This document shows positions 6,945-15,922 of a stretch of 64,000 nucleotides of DNA, piece by piece. A program made the position numbers and the translations under genes. The stretch's first letter is position 1. The number at the start of each line of letters is the position of its first letter. The notes under the pieces were generated by a model that was given only the letters and a program-made list of their open reading frames with translations, had not been told where the DNA came from and ran no database searches. Origin of the DNA: Phytomonospora endophytica (GTDB lineage Bacteria; Actinomycetota; Actinomycetes; Mycobacteriales; Micromonosporaceae); contig NZ_JACHGT010000018.1 of assembly GCF_014202425.1 (NCBI RefSeq), positions 1 to 64,000 of the forward strand, in the 5' to 3' direction.

Positions 6945-9585
6945 GGAACAGCCGGGCACCGATCTGGCGGTTGGTGGCACCCGACGCCGCGAGCCGCACG
7001 ACCTGCAGCTCCTGGGGTGTGAGCGTGTCGAGGCCCGGTGTCGCGGCGGGGGCGGCCCGGGTGGTGACGTGGGCGCCGCTGGCGGTCAGTTCGGCACGGG
7101 CGCGTTCGGCCCAGGGCACGGCACCCAGCGCGTCGAAACCGGCCGCGGCGACGGTGAGCTGTTCGCGGGCGTCGGCGCGACGACGTGCGCGCCGCAGCCA
7201 CTCGCCGTAGGCGAGCCGGGTCCGGGCCTGCTCGAAGGGCCTGCCGCCACCGTCGTGCGCGGCGAGGGCCTCGCGGTAGTGCGCCTCGGCTTCGCCGTTC
7301 GGGCCGAGCAGGGCGCGGCAGCGGTGGGCGACGGCCAGGGCCCAGGGGCGCCCGGCCGCTTCGGCCCACGCGTCGAAGCGGGCGAAGGCGGGCAGGGCAC
7401 GGGCGGGTGTGCCGAGGCGGACGCAGGCCTCGACGTGGTCGGGGACGGCGAAGGTGACGATCACGGTGTGCCCGAGGGGCCCGTCGAGGAGGCCGGTCAT
7501 CCGCTCGGCGACCTCCTCATAGCGGGACCGCACGAGGTCGAGCAGGCCGAGGGCGCATCCTCCCCACCCGGAACCGTGCCGCTCAAGAGCGCCGCCGTCG
7601 GCTTGCCGGGCGAGGTCCCGGCATTCCTCGTCCTCACCCCGGACGGCGGCCAGGCGGGCGAGGATGCCGTGCAGGTGCCGCAGGCGGCCCGCCTGCCCGG
7701 TGTCGTGGGCGATGCGCCAGGCCTCGGCACCGGAGTCGGCGGCCTCGGCGTGTCTCCCCGACAGGATCTGCGCCTGGGTGAGGAGCTGGAGGGCGTGCGG
7801 CAGCTCGCCGATGAGCCCGCGGCTCCGGCAGGCCTCGACGCGCGCGGTCGCCAGTTCCCGCGCGGCGTCGTCGTCGCCGGCCATCAGCGCGCTGAACATC
7901 GCGTAGGTCCCCGGGACCCGTTCGGCCGCGACCGACCGGTCCTCGGGGATGGCGCCACGCAGCAGCGACACGCCGACGGCGGGGTCACCGGCGGCCATCC
8001 GCTCCATCCCGCGCATCGCGGTGGCCACGGGGATCAGCCCGGCGTCAAGGCGCGGGCCGAGGCGGTCCAGAATCGCCGCCGTCGCCACGAGCGCGGCGTG
8101 GTCGCCGGCGAACCAGGCCTCACCGGCCGCGGCGGCGAGCATGGTGAGGGCGTCGACGGGGGCGGTGCCGGCGATGTCCCCGGCGGCGGCGATGAGCGTG
8201 CGCGCGGCGGCCGCGGGGTCTCCCTGCTCGGCGTCGACGGCGGCCCGGACGCTCGCCAGCCGGGCCAGCAGCACCGGCTCGGCGGTGAGGCGGGTCCCGC
8301 GCTCCGACGCCGACGCGGCACGGCGGAGCTGCCCGGCGGCGAGCATCGCGTCGGCGGCGGTGGCCAGGAGGCGGGCGCGGTGTTCCCGGTCGACGGTGAG
8401 CTGCGCAGCGCGCTCGAAGGCGGTGGCGGCCGAGGCGTTGCCGCCGCGCCGGCGGGCGCGTTCACCGGCGGCGGCGAGGATCGCGGAGGTCTCCTCGTCG
8501 GGTCCGAGCGCGGCGGCCGACAGGTGCCAGGCGCGGCGGTCGGCGTGGTCGGCACCGTCGAGCGCACCGGCCAGCGCGCGATGGGCGGCGGCACGGTCGG
8601 CGAGGGGCGCGATGTCGTAGGCCGCGGCCCTGATCAATGGGTGCCGGAAGTGGACGTGGGCGCCGGAGACGGTGAGCAGCTCGGCCTGTTCGGCGGGGGT
8701 CAGGTCCTCCGGTCCGGCGCCGAGGGTCTTCGCGGCGGCGACGATGGCGTCGAGACCACCGGCACCCTCGGCGGCGGCGGTCAGGAGCAGGGTTCTGGTG
8801 CGCTCGGGCAGGCCGCGGATCGTGGTGCGCAGTGAGCGCTCCAGCCGTCCCATAAGCGAGGTGTCGGTCAGCCGCAGGGGCACCGGGGCGAGATGACCCG
8901 CGCGTTGCTCGGGCGTCAGGGCCCGCGCGAAGGTCAGCAGCGCCAGCGGGTTTCCCTCCGACTCGGCGACGACGCGGTCACGTGCCCCGGGATCGAGGGC
9001 GGCGGCCTGTTCGGCGACCAGCCGGGCACTGTCGGCGGTGCTCAACGTAGACAGACGCAGCTCGGGGAGGTCGTGGGCGACCCGGTCGGTCCCGTCGCGT
9101 CCGGCGAAGATCATGGTGATGCGTTCGGCGGTGAGCCGCCGCGCCGCGAACAGCAGGGCGTCGGCCGAGGCCCGGTCGAGCCACTGAACGTCGTCGACGA
9201 GACACAGCAGCGGCGAACGCTCCGACAACTCGGCGAGCAGGGTGAGGGCGGCCAGCCCGACAAGGAAACGGTCCGGAGGCTGTTCCCCGGCTTCGCCGAA
9301 CGCGGCGGACAATGCGGCGCGCTGCCCGGAAGGCAGGCCGTCGATGTGCCGCCGGACGGGACGGAGCAACAGGTGCAGCGCGGCGAAGGGCAGCTCGGCC
9401 TCCGCCTCGACGCCGGTGGCGCGCAGCACCTGGACCTCGTCGGGAACCGTGTCGGCGACGGTGGCCAGCAGGGTGGACTTGCCGATGCCGGCGTCGCCGT
9501 GAACGGCGATGGCGTTGCCGTTTCCGGCGCGCGAGGCGTCGATCATCTCCCGCAGGAGGGCGATCTCCGTGCTCCGGCCGATCAT
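6850..9585 (-). CDS. LAL-type LuxR transcriptional regulator
   Basis: 911 residues. An N-terminal AAA/ATPase module has Walker A GDAGIGKST (30-38) and a LLCLVDDVQWLD Walker B. A long helical TPR-like middle follows, and the C-terminal LuxR HTH is LTPQELQVVRLAASG with TNRQIGARLFLSPRTVGFHL. This is the size and order of the large ATP-binding LuxR (MalT-like) activators, many of which control antibiotic or catabolic clusters in actinomycetes. The start has a TAGGGT -10 box 8 nt upstream and no SD, so it is probably leaderless. The flavin monooxygenase operon beside it is a plausible target. Confidence 0.93.
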   Translation of the reverse strand: MIGRSTEIALLREMIDASRAGNGNAIAVHGDAGIGKSTLLATVADTVPDEVQVLRATGVEAEAELPFAALHLLLRPVRRHIDGLPSGQRAALSAAFGEAGEQPPDRFLVGLAALTLLAELSERSPLLCLVDDVQWLDRASADALLFAARRLTAERITMIFAGRDGTDRVAHDLPELRLSTLSTADSARLVAEQAAALDPGARDRVVAESEGNPLALLTFARALTPEQRAGHLAPVPLRLTDTSLMGRLERSLRTTIRGLPERTRTLLLTAAAEGAGGLDAIVAAAKTLGAGPEDLTPAEQAELLTVSGAHVHFRHPLIRAAAYDIAPLADRAAAHRALAGALDGADHADRRAWHLSAAALGPDEETSAILAAAGERARRRGGNASAATAFERAAQLTVDREHRARLLATAADAMLAAGQLRRAASASERGTRLTAEPVLLARLASVRAAVDAEQGDPAAAARTLIAAAGDIAGTAPVDALTMLAAAAGEAWFAGDHAALVATAAILDRLGPRLDAGLIPVATAMRGMERMAAGDPAVGVSLLRGAIPEDRSVAAERVPGTYAMFSALMAGDDDAARELATARVEACRSRGLIGELPHALQLLTQAQILSGRHAEAADSGAEAWRIAHDTGQAGRLRHLHGILARLAAVRGEDEECRDLARQADGGALERHGSGWGGCALGLLDLVRSRYEEVAERMTGLLDGPLGHTVIVTFAVPDHVEACVRLGTPARALPAFARFDAWAEAAGRPWALAVAHRCRALLGPNGEAEAHYREALAAHDGGGRPFEQARTRLAYGEWLRRARRRADAREQLTVAAAGFDALGAVPWAERARAELTASGAHVTTRAAPAATPGLDTLTPQELQVVRLAASGATNRQIGARLFLSPRTVGFHLYKAYPKLGVASRGELAGLDLG

Positions 9586-9675
9586 GTCCGCAGACCCTAG
9601 TCAACCCGTCTCCGGGCGGGAAACCGGCCCGCGCCGGGGCCTTCCAGGTCACGCTGGGAAGGCCCCGGGGGTGGG

Positions 9676-11109
9676 TCAGGAGGCGGTGTGCCCCGCCATG
9701 TGCGCGCTAGGTGCGCCGGCCAGCCGGGTCAGGGCCTCGGGCAGCCCGGTGCCATCCCGCCCGGCCCAGCCGACGTATCCGTCGGGGCGGACCAGGATGA
9801 GCGGGCCGCCCGCTTCGGCGGGGGCGGCCACCCGGACGCGGTCCTCCCAGCCGGGCAGGTCGGCGTCCCCGATGAGCACGAAGCGGCGGTCGCGCAGGGC
9901 CTCGTAGAGGCGCTCGCCACCGGCGAGGGCGACGTCGGCGGCGCGGGTGCCGACGAGCGCGTGCTCGCCGCGGTGTGCGGGGTAGGTGTAGCCGATGCCG
10001 CTGAGCTGCCCGGTGATCCGCGCGCGGATCTTCGGGACGGACAGGGCTCGCCGTACGGCGAAGCCGCGCAGGGCCTGGCCCACCGCGGACTCGATCATGG
10101 CGGCGCGGATGATGGCGCCGCTGCTGCGCAGCACCGAGCGGCCGACGGGGTGGCGTTCGGCCTGGTAGGTGTCGAGGAGTGCGTCGGGGGCTCCGCGCAG
10201 GACGGCGGCGAGCTTCCAGCTGAGGTTGGCGGCGTCCTGCAGGCCGGTGTTCATGCCCTGGCCACCCGCGGGCGAGTGGACGTGGGCGGCGTCCCCGGCG
10301 AGGAAAACACGGCCCACGCGGTATTCGGGTGCCTGGCGCTCGTCACTGTGGAACCGCGACAGCCAGCGGGGGTCGTGCATGCCGTAGTCGCTGCCGAGGG
10401 CGCGGGTGACGACCTGGCGGAGTTCGTCGAGTTCGAGGGGCTGGTCGTCGGGGACGGGGTTGTCGCGGTCCCAGGCGAAGATCCGGTAGTAGCCGTCGCC
10501 GAAGGGCGCCATGAACGCGAAGGCGTCGCCGACACCGTTGACGGCGAGCAGTTCGGCGGGCTCCTCGGCGACCTTGACGTCGGCGAGCATGATCGATTTC
10601 AGGACCGAGCGGCCCGGGAAGGGAAGGCCGAGGGCCTGTCGCACGGCGCTGCGGTGGCCGTCGGTGCCCACGACATAGGCGGCGCGGTGCGACCCGCCGG
10701 TGGTGTGGACGGTGACGCCGTCGGCGTCTTGGTCCACGCCGTTGACCTCGGCGTTGTGGACGATCGCGACGCCGGCCGCGCGGGCTCGTTCCAGCAGCAG
10801 TCTCTCGACGTTGTACTGGGGGGTGATGAGCAGGTACGGGAAGCGGCTGGGCAGTGCGCCGAGGTCGACCTCGACGGTCTGGAACAGCCGCAGCCTGCCG
10901 ACCGCCGAGCCGGTGGGCAGGAGCGGGTCGGCCAGGCCCCGGGCGTCGAGCTGTTCGAGGGAACGGGCGTGGACGCCGAAGGCGCGGGAGAGGTTGGAGA
11001 TGGCGCCGTCGCGACGTTCCAGAAGCGTGACGTCGACGCCCGTCTGCGCGAGGTCGCCGGCGAGCAGCAGCCCGACCGGCCCGGCGCCGACGATGATCAC
11101 ATCGGTCAT
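9676..11109 (-). CDS. FAD-dependent aromatic monooxygenase (UbiH/Rox type)
   Basis: 477 residues with the three class A flavoprotein hydroxylase motifs: GxGxxG at 8-13 (VGAGPVG), the DG motif (VVGTDGHRSAVR) and the GD motif (FLAGDAAHVHSPAGGQGMN). A thioredoxin-like C-terminal domain follows from about residue 390. Such enzymes hydroxylate aromatic or polyketide substrates with NAD(P)H and O2, and the group includes rifampicin-inactivating monooxygenases. Substrate cannot be read here. It starts 11 nt after the UPF0066 gene and is probably cotranscribed with it. Confidence 0.9.
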   Translation of the reverse strand: MTDVIIVGAGPVGLLLAGDLAQTGVDVTLLERRDGAISNLSRAFGVHARSLEQLDARGLADPLLPTGSAVGRLRLFQTVEVDLGALPSRFPYLLITPQYNVERLLLERARAAGVAIVHNAEVNGVDQDADGVTVHTTGGSHRAAYVVGTDGHRSAVRQALGLPFPGRSVLKSIMLADVKVAEEPAELLAVNGVGDAFAFMAPFGDGYYRIFAWDRDNPVPDDQPLELDELRQVVTRALGSDYGMHDPRWLSRFHSDERQAPEYRVGRVFLAGDAAHVHSPAGGQGMNTGLQDAANLSWKLAAVLRGAPDALLDTYQAERHPVGRSVLRSSGAIIRAAMIESAVGQALRGFAVRRALSVPKIRARITGQLSGIGYTYPAHRGEHALVGTRAADVALAGGERLYEALRDRRFVLIGDADLPGWEDRVRVAAPAEAGGPLILVRPDGYVGWAGRDGTGLPEALTRLAGAPSAHMAGHTAS

Positions 11110-11120
11110 GGAAGGGCTCC

Positions 11121-11585
11121 TCAGTAGTAGTTGCGCATGAGTTCGGTGGCCCAGCGGGGCTGTTCGGTCTCGCCTTGCGGACCGAACTCGGCCATGTAGG
11201 GCTTGATGTCGAGCACGGGGGTGCCGTCGATGGCGTCGAGGCCGTGCACGTGGACGTCGAGGCCGTCGACGGACAGGAGCCGGCAGCGGGAGACGCCGAG
11301 GAGGTTGGGCCGGTTTCGTCCGCGCTGGGCGAAGATCCCGACCTCGGGCCAGTCGGGGTTCCCGCGTGGGCGGCGGGCGGTGGTGTTGATCTCGGCGGGG
11401 TCGACGCGGTGGAAGTGGTAGACCACCTCCAGGTGCGAGAAGGCGTCGAGCCCGGCGAGGGCGCCGGGCCCGAAGCGGGTCCCGTCGAGGCGGATGACGG
11501 CCTGTTCGGTGTTCCAGTCGTCGTCGAACGGCTCATCGCGGCCGCCGGCGACGACGCCGATCGGTGCGAGGGTGATGGCTTCCAC
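11121..11585 (-). CDS. TsaA/YaeB (UPF0066) SAM-binding methyltransferase-like protein
   Basis: 154 residues, a single beta-barrel domain. Family motifs are visible: an N-terminal IGVV segment, FAQRGRNRPNLLGVS with the conserved RPN-x-x-G, and VLDIKPYM near the end. Escherichia coli TrmO (YaeB) methylates N6-threonylcarbamoyl-A37 of tRNA; shorter actinobacterial homologues are often annotated only as SAM-dependent methyltransferases. It is the first gene of a two-gene operon with the flavin monooxygenase, an unusual partner for a tRNA enzyme, so a small-molecule role is possible. Confidence 0.85.
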   Translation of the reverse strand: MEAITLAPIGVVAGGRDEPFDDDWNTEQAVIRLDGTRFGPGALAGLDAFSHLEVVYHFHRVDPAEINTTARRPRGNPDWPEVGIFAQRGRNRPNLLGVSRCRLLSVDGLDVHVHGLDAIDGTPVLDIKPYMAEFGPQGETEQPRWATELMRNYY

Positions 11586-11696
11586 GTCGGCTCCTTTGCG
11601 GGTCGAAGATCAACCTATGGCCGCGCGGGGTGCGGCGGATCCGTCGGCGTGACCGGTCGCGGGCGGGTGCGACCGGCGTTGCTTAGGTATGCCGAA

Positions 11697-11737
11697 GGCG
11701 CCACCGATCCGTCGTCGTGCGACAGGACGGTGGCGCC
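11697..11737 (-). terminator. Hairpin terminator of the beta-helix gene
   Basis: GGCGCCACCG (11697-11706) pairs perfectly with CGGTGGCGCC (11728-11737), with further pairing toward the loop. It begins 17 nt after the stop codon. No U-tract. Confidence 0.75.
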
Positions 11738-11754
11738 GTTCCCCATGTGGGGCG

Positions 11755-12858
11755 TCAGTTCCCGGGTGTGACCTTGATGTTCGTCAGGCCGTTGCGAGCG
11801 TTGGACACCGTGTTGGAGGCGTGGACGACGTTGAGGTCGCCGGAGCACTTCGACGTCGACGAGACGTAGACGGCCCATTTCCCGACACCGCCGAGGTCGG
11901 AGTCGTTGTCGCGCCAGACGTTGCCGCATCCGTTCGGGAAGGACGGGCTCGTCGACGGGTTGTGGGTCTCGTAGCCGTTGGCGAAGACGCCGGGCGGGTC
12001 GAAGGTGCCGCTGTTGCCCTCGATGAGGTACCCGACGCCCTTGGCGTCGATCCAGGAGTCGGCGCTGTTCTGGCCGGCGATGCCCTGCCCGTCGAAGACG
12101 TTGTCGCGGACGACCCCGTCGAAGGTGCCCTCCTTGATGTCGATGTGCTCGGCGGACACGCCGGGACCGATGTGGTTGCCGATCACCTGGACGCGGTCGG
12201 CGCGGTCGGCTCCGCCGGTGACGCCGTAGCAGCCCCAGTTCGAGTTCGCCGATCCGATGTAAACGCCCTCGCCGTACTGGGGTTTGACGAGGCCGGTGTG
12301 GTCGATCCGGGAGTCGCGCAGGACGCCGTCGGCCGAGGAGGAGCGGAAGTGCACGCCTTCCTCCTCGATCTGGGTCACGTACACGCCGTCGATCGTGACG
12401 TGCGCGGACCGGTCGAGCATGATGCCCTTCTTCGACTCGCGGACGGTGAAACCGGAGAGCTTCCAGTGGGGCGCGTCGTAGAGCCACAGCCCGTACCCGG
12501 AATCCCAGCCCGCGGTGGGCGCCGAGCAGGAGGGACCGGTGCCCGACGGGCCGTCGTTGATCAGGATCGCGTCACGCGGGCCGGTCAGGGTGATCGGCGC
12601 CGACGAGGTCCCGGCGTTCTCGGTGACGAAGGAGCCCCGGTAGGTGCCGGAGGCGAGCTGGATCGTCCAGCCGGGGGCGGCGTCGGCGAGCGCGTCGCGC
12701 AGTTCGGCGGCCGTGGAGACCGGGACGGTGACGGCTAAGACGCCGTCGGCGGGCCGGGGTGCGGCGGCGAGGCCGTCCGGTCCGGTGAGCGCGGCCGCCG
12801 CGAGTGCGGCCGCGCCGAGGATGGCGACGGTGCCGGGTCGTCGCGTGGTGAAGCCCAT
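11755..12858 (-). CDS. Secreted right-handed beta-helix protein
   Basis: 367 residues. A signal peptide (RR then a hydrophobic AILGAAALAAAALTG, cut near LAAA) leads into a pectate-lyase-like region with repeated short strands ending in Asn/Asp turns (VIGNHIGPG, VRDNVFDGQGI, LIEGNSGTF), typical of parallel beta-helices. Such proteins cleave or bind extracellular polysaccharides; no pectate lyase Ca site could be confirmed. AGGAGG just before the ATG at 12858 fixes the start; an upstream ATG would add 20 residues before the signal peptide. Own promoter and terminator, so monocistronic. Confidence 0.88.
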   Translation of the reverse strand: MGFTTRRPGTVAILGAAALAAAALTGPDGLAAAPRPADGVLAVTVPVSTAAELRDALADAAPGWTIQLASGTYRGSFVTENAGTSSAPITLTGPRDAILINDGPSGTGPSCSAPTAGWDSGYGLWLYDAPHWKLSGFTVRESKKGIMLDRSAHVTIDGVYVTQIEEEGVHFRSSSADGVLRDSRIDHTGLVKPQYGEGVYIGSANSNWGCYGVTGGADRADRVQVIGNHIGPGVSAEHIDIKEGTFDGVVRDNVFDGQGIAGQNSADSWIDAKGVGYLIEGNSGTFDPPGVFANGYETHNPSTSPSFPNGCGNVWRDNDSDLGGVGKWAVYVSSTSKCSGDLNVVHASNTVSNARNGLTNIKVTPGN

Positions 12859-12895
12859 GGGTCCTCCTCGGGTCGAAGGGCGTGTGCGAGACCCG

Positions 12896-12925
12896 ACGGT
12901 ATCCAGCCCGTCATACACGTGTCAA
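12896..12925 (-). promoter_or_regulatory. Promoter of the beta-helix gene with ACACGTGT palindrome
   Basis: On the minus strand TTGACA (12925-12920) and TACCGT (12901-12896) are separated by 18 bp, a near-consensus vegetative promoter, with about 30 nt to the start codon. The palindrome ACACGTGT (12915-12922) overlaps the end of the -35, a good place for a repressor. Confidence 0.7.
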
Positions 12926-13020
12926 CATTTCGACCGACGTCTACATATATGAACGTCGGATCCCATATGTGGCGGGCAAATCATCGCAAGCCGTCCACAT
13001 GCGACGGTGACGGCGACCCC

Positions 13021-13614
13021 TCAGACGCGAGGCCGGAACGCCGACAGGTCGACGTCCGGGAACACCTCGGGCATGACCCGCCGGAAGGCCTCGGCCTCGT
13101 GGGAGTCGACGGTCTCGGCGCACAGGGTCTGGATCCAGTACCAGTAACCGCGCGAGACCAGCAGCAGCTCGAACCACTCGGCGAAAGTCCGGCCGGTGTC
13201 CTCCAGCTCCTCGCCGTAGTAGTGGTAGGCGACGTGAGGGCCGTCGGTGAAGGCCGCGCAGGCCTCGGGGACGAAGGCGTCGAAGGGCTTCACCTCACGG
13301 AAGGTCTCGTCCTCGCCGGGGAACCAGACGTTCCCGGCCCAGTCGCCGTAGACCTCCGTGATGGGCAGGATGTTCACGTACCCCTGGTCGGCGAGGTCGC
13401 CTTCGGCCAGTTCGGCGACGGTGTGCCGCCACTCCAGGCTGAAGGACCCGACCTCGCGGTAGAAGTCGAGGACGTCGGCGGGCGCGGACTTCTCCACCCC
13501 CGACAGGTCGGCCTCACCGGCCGGATCGCCGATCCGGGCCGAGACGACCTCGACCCGCGGGTTGTCGCGAAGACCTTCGACCATGGCCTCCAGTCGTACA
13601 CGGACGTCTCTCAC
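13021..13614 (-). CDS. SMI1/KNR4 (SUKH)-like immunity candidate
   Basis: 197 residues. Motifs resembling the SUKH fold are FYREVGSFSLEW (near 50) and GYVNILPITEVY then W--WFPGEDETFREVKPFDAF, with a C-terminal helix around WFELLLVSRGYWYW. SUKH proteins neutralise nuclease toxins. The GTG start overlaps the stop of the upstream toxin-like nuclease as GTGA (13611-13614), so the two are translationally coupled, exactly the toxin-immunity arrangement. The alternative ATG at 13584 loses the coupling. Assignment to SUKH is by pattern and moderately certain. Confidence 0.7.
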   Translation of the reverse strand: MRDVRVRLEAMVEGLRDNPRVEVVSARIGDPAGEADLSGVEKSAPADVLDFYREVGSFSLEWRHTVAELAEGDLADQGYVNILPITEVYGDWAGNVWFPGEDETFREVKPFDAFVPEACAAFTDGPHVAYHYYGEELEDTGRTFAEWFELLLVSRGYWYWIQTLCAETVDSHEAEAFRRVMPEVFPDVDLSAFRPRV

Positions 13615-14267
13615 TTGTACGCGCTCCCCTCGTTGGTGATCTCCCAGCGGGTGCCGCCCTTGTCCTTGCCGCCTTCGTAGACGGTGTACTCGGCGCTGAT
13701 GGACTTGGCCATGGTCGGCGCGACCGCCTTGGCGACCGCTGGCGGCGCGCCGAGCTGGGCGGCGCTCGGATGGCCGGAGTAGTCGGCCTTCACGTTGTAT
13801 TCGACCACCTGCTTGTGCTCCAGGAGGGCCTTCTTGACGGTCTTCTCCACCTTGCCGTGGTGCTGGGAGTTGGCGCTCCTGGTCAGCGGCGTCAGGTTCT
13901 TCATGGTGTTTCCCGGGCCGCCGACGTTGTGGTTGAGCAGGTGACCCTGGACGAGGTGGGTCGCCGTCCAGTCGCGGGCGGGCGAGCCCGGGTCGGGCCA
14001 CCACGGCGGTACGACGCTGGGGACGGTCCCGTTCTCCAGCTTGTTCGGATGGAGTTCGGCGTGCATCTCGGTGCCGCTGCCGTTCCAGAGGGGGCCGTAC
14101 TGGACATGGTGCTGCCCGGTGTACTTCCGTTGCACCGACAGTGCCTCGGCGGTCGCGCGGTTCCCGGCGGCGCGTTGCAGGTCCAGGATGGACCGCGGCG
14201 TGGCCGTCATGCGCGGCGGCGCCCGGCGCGGCTCGGGCACCTCGGGGAGCGGTTCGCGGTCGCGCAT
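13611..14267 (-). CDS. LQRxAGN-headed toxin-like DNA/RNA endonuclease 1
   Basis: 218 residues. Residues 30-36 are LQRAAGN, a motif seen near the N-terminus of eCIS-associated (DUF4157-type) effectors. Residues 105-145 read VQGHLLNHNVGGPGNT then NLTPLTRSANSQHH and a KVEK helix. This fits the beta-beta-alpha-metal DNA/RNA non-specific endonuclease superfamily, with His109 as general base and Asn133 as Mg ligand. A tandem paralogue lies upstream and a SUKH-like gene overlaps its stop. There is no signal peptide, so export would need a contractile or other special system. GGGAGG 4 nt upstream supports the start. Confidence 0.75.
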   Translation of the reverse strand: MRDREPLPEVPEPRRAPPRMTATPRSILDLQRAAGNRATAEALSVQRKYTGQHHVQYGPLWNGSGTEMHAELHPNKLENGTVPSVVPPWWPDPGSPARDWTATHLVQGHLLNHNVGGPGNTMKNLTPLTRSANSQHHGKVEKTVKKALLEHKQVVEYNVKADYSGHPSAAQLGAPPAVAKAVAPTMAKSISAEYTVYEGGKDKGGTRWEITNEGSAYK

Positions 14268-14363
14268 GGGGCCTCCCTGACTGTCGCGGACGTCGCCCTC
14301 ATACCTACCGGTGCGGCTCCACAGTAGACAGTCCCGGTAGGGCAGCCGCGCGGGCAGCCTCGC

Positions 14364-15056
14364 TCACTTGCCCTCGTTGGTGATCTCCCAGGCGTCGCCG
14401 AACAGCTCCTTACCGCCTTTGGCGGTCTTCTTGTAGACGGTGTACTCCGCCCGCAGCTTCCCGGCCATCATGTCGGTGAAGTTGTCGTCGATGTACTTCG
14501 CGGCGGCCCCGGTGGCGCCCATGTCCTTGGCGTTCGGGTGTTTCCCGTACTGCGCGGTGACGTGGTACTCGACGACGTGCTTGTTCTTCTTGACCTCCGA
14601 CTTGACCCGCTTCTCCACCTTCGAGTGGTGCTGGCTGTTGGCGCTCTTGGTCAGCGGCGTCAGGTTCTCCATGCTCTTGCCGGTCCCGCCGACCTTCTCG
14701 TTGAGCAGATGCCCCTGCACCATGTACGTCGAGAAGAAGTCCGCGGCGTCCTCACCGCCCTTCGTCGGCATCGAACCCGACTTCGGCCACCACGACGGCC
14801 GCACCGCCGGTTTGCTTCCCTTCTCCAGCTTCCCGGGATGCAGCTCGGCGCGCATCTCGGTGCCGCAGTCGTCGGAGAGCAGGCCGAAGTCGATGTAGGG
14901 GAAACCGGCGTACTTGCGCTGCACCGCCAGTGCCACGGCGGCGTTGCCCGCCGTCCGCTGGAGGCCGAGTAACGCGTGGGAGGGCGAAACACCCAGGCGA
15001 GAGCGGACCACCGCGCGCGGCGGCGGCGTGGGGCGGTCGGTCGCGTGATCGTGCAT
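14364..15056 (-). CDS. LQRxAGN-headed toxin-like DNA/RNA endonuclease 2
   Basis: 230 residues, a clear paralogue of the downstream gene. LQRTAGN is at 32-38, and the nuclease core is QGHLLNEKVGG (His116), NLTPLTKSANSQHHSKVEK (Asn140). The two proteins share LHP-KLE--, the C-terminal AEYTVYK and the final WEITNEG. A GGAG 9 nt upstream supports the ATG at 15056. No immunity-like gene directly follows it, so either the SUKH-like protein covers both or this copy has lost its partner. The 96-bp gap to the next gene suggests cotranscription. Confidence 0.75.
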   Translation of the reverse strand: MHDHATDRPTPPPRAVVRSRLGVSPSHALLGLQRTAGNAAVALAVQRKYAGFPYIDFGLLSDDCGTEMRAELHPGKLEKGSKPAVRPSWWPKSGSMPTKGGEDAADFFSTYMVQGHLLNEKVGGTGKSMENLTPLTKSANSQHHSKVEKRVKSEVKKNKHVVEYHVTAQYGKHPNAKDMGATGAAAKYIDDNFTDMMAGKLRAEYTVYKKTAKGGKELFGDAWEITNEGK

Positions 15057-15250
15057 GACGGGCACTCCACTCGGGAGGGGGCTGACTCCCAGGGAACACC
15101 CGCACCGGGCGGCGGGCGGGTCCGCGCGGGCAACCGCCCGGACCACCGTCGAGGTGTGATCAGGCCTGCCCGAAGGGCCTTTCGGGTTCACCGCGGAGGA
15201 AGACCCGGCGCCCGGCAGGACAGACGGGGTGACGGGGCGACGGCCCGGCT

Positions 15251-15279
15251 CGCCGTCCGGCCTTCAAGGCCGGACGGCG
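15251..15279 (-). terminator. Strong 12-bp hairpin after the EF-hand gene
   Basis: CGCCGTCCGGCC (15251-15262) and GGCCGGACGGCG (15268-15279) pair perfectly around TTCAA. It starts 14 nt after the EF-hand stop codon and separates that gene from the toxin-like genes downstream. Confidence 0.8.
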
Positions 15280-15293
15280 GACACCCGACACGG

Positions 15294-15821
15294 TCAGGCG
15301 GGCAGGGGGCCGAACACGAGTGTGCCCGGGGCTTCGGCGTCATCACCGGCCCAGAACTCGAACCACAGATCGGCGAATTCCGTGCGGGACAATCGGCCGT
15401 CACCGTCGTCGTCGAGCAATGGGAAAATCGCGTCGGTATCGGTGCCGACTCCGTTCCACGCCTCGATCATCCGGCGGTATTCCTCCGCCGAGATGAGACC
15501 GTCGCCGTCTTCGTCGATCGCCTCGAACATGGTCTCGGCGGTGGCGGTCACCGCCTCGGGCATCGTCGGGAGGCGGTCGACGACGAGCAGGACCTCCTCG
15601 ACGGTCACCTTGTCGTCGCGGTCGAGGTCGGAGGCGGCGAGCAGCGTCGTCCACCAGCCCAGCATGATCGCGTTGAGCCGTTCGTGATCGCCCGGCCCGC
15701 GAATCGTCGACCAGCGCGCGGCCAGGGCCGTGAAATCGCTCTCGTCGAGGAATCCGTCGTCGTCGGCGTCCATCGCGGTGAACACCCCGGTGACCTTTCG
15801 CCGTTGCAATTCGCTCGCCAT
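15294..15821 (-). CDS. EF-hand calcium-binding protein (calerythrin-like)
   Basis: 175 residues with four EF-hand loops at about 18-29 (DADDDGFLDESD), 65-76 (DLDRDDKVTVEE), 103-114 (DEDGDGLISAEE) and 137-148 (DDDGDGRLSRTE). All have Asp at 1 and acidic residues at 12, so most should bind calcium. Size and spacing match calerythrin-type bacterial Ca buffers or sensors. Cytoplasmic, no signal peptide. TAACAT lies 6 nt before the ATG with no SD, so a leaderless mRNA is likely. Confidence 0.92.
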   Translation of the reverse strand: MASELQRRKVTGVFTAMDADDDGFLDESDFTALAARWSTIRGPGDHERLNAIMLGWWTTLLAASDLDRDDKVTVEEVLLVVDRLPTMPEAVTATAETMFEAIDEDGDGLISAEEYRRMIEAWNGVGTDTDAIFPLLDDDGDGRLSRTEFADLWFEFWAGDDAEAPGTLVFGPLPA

Positions 15822-15922
15822 GCATCGATGTTAAGCCGACCCGCCGAATGCGCACGTCACTCTTTCGAGTGCTTGCCCGATAGTGCACATCGGACGGTTC
15901 TTTGTGGGCGGAGAATGGGGAA

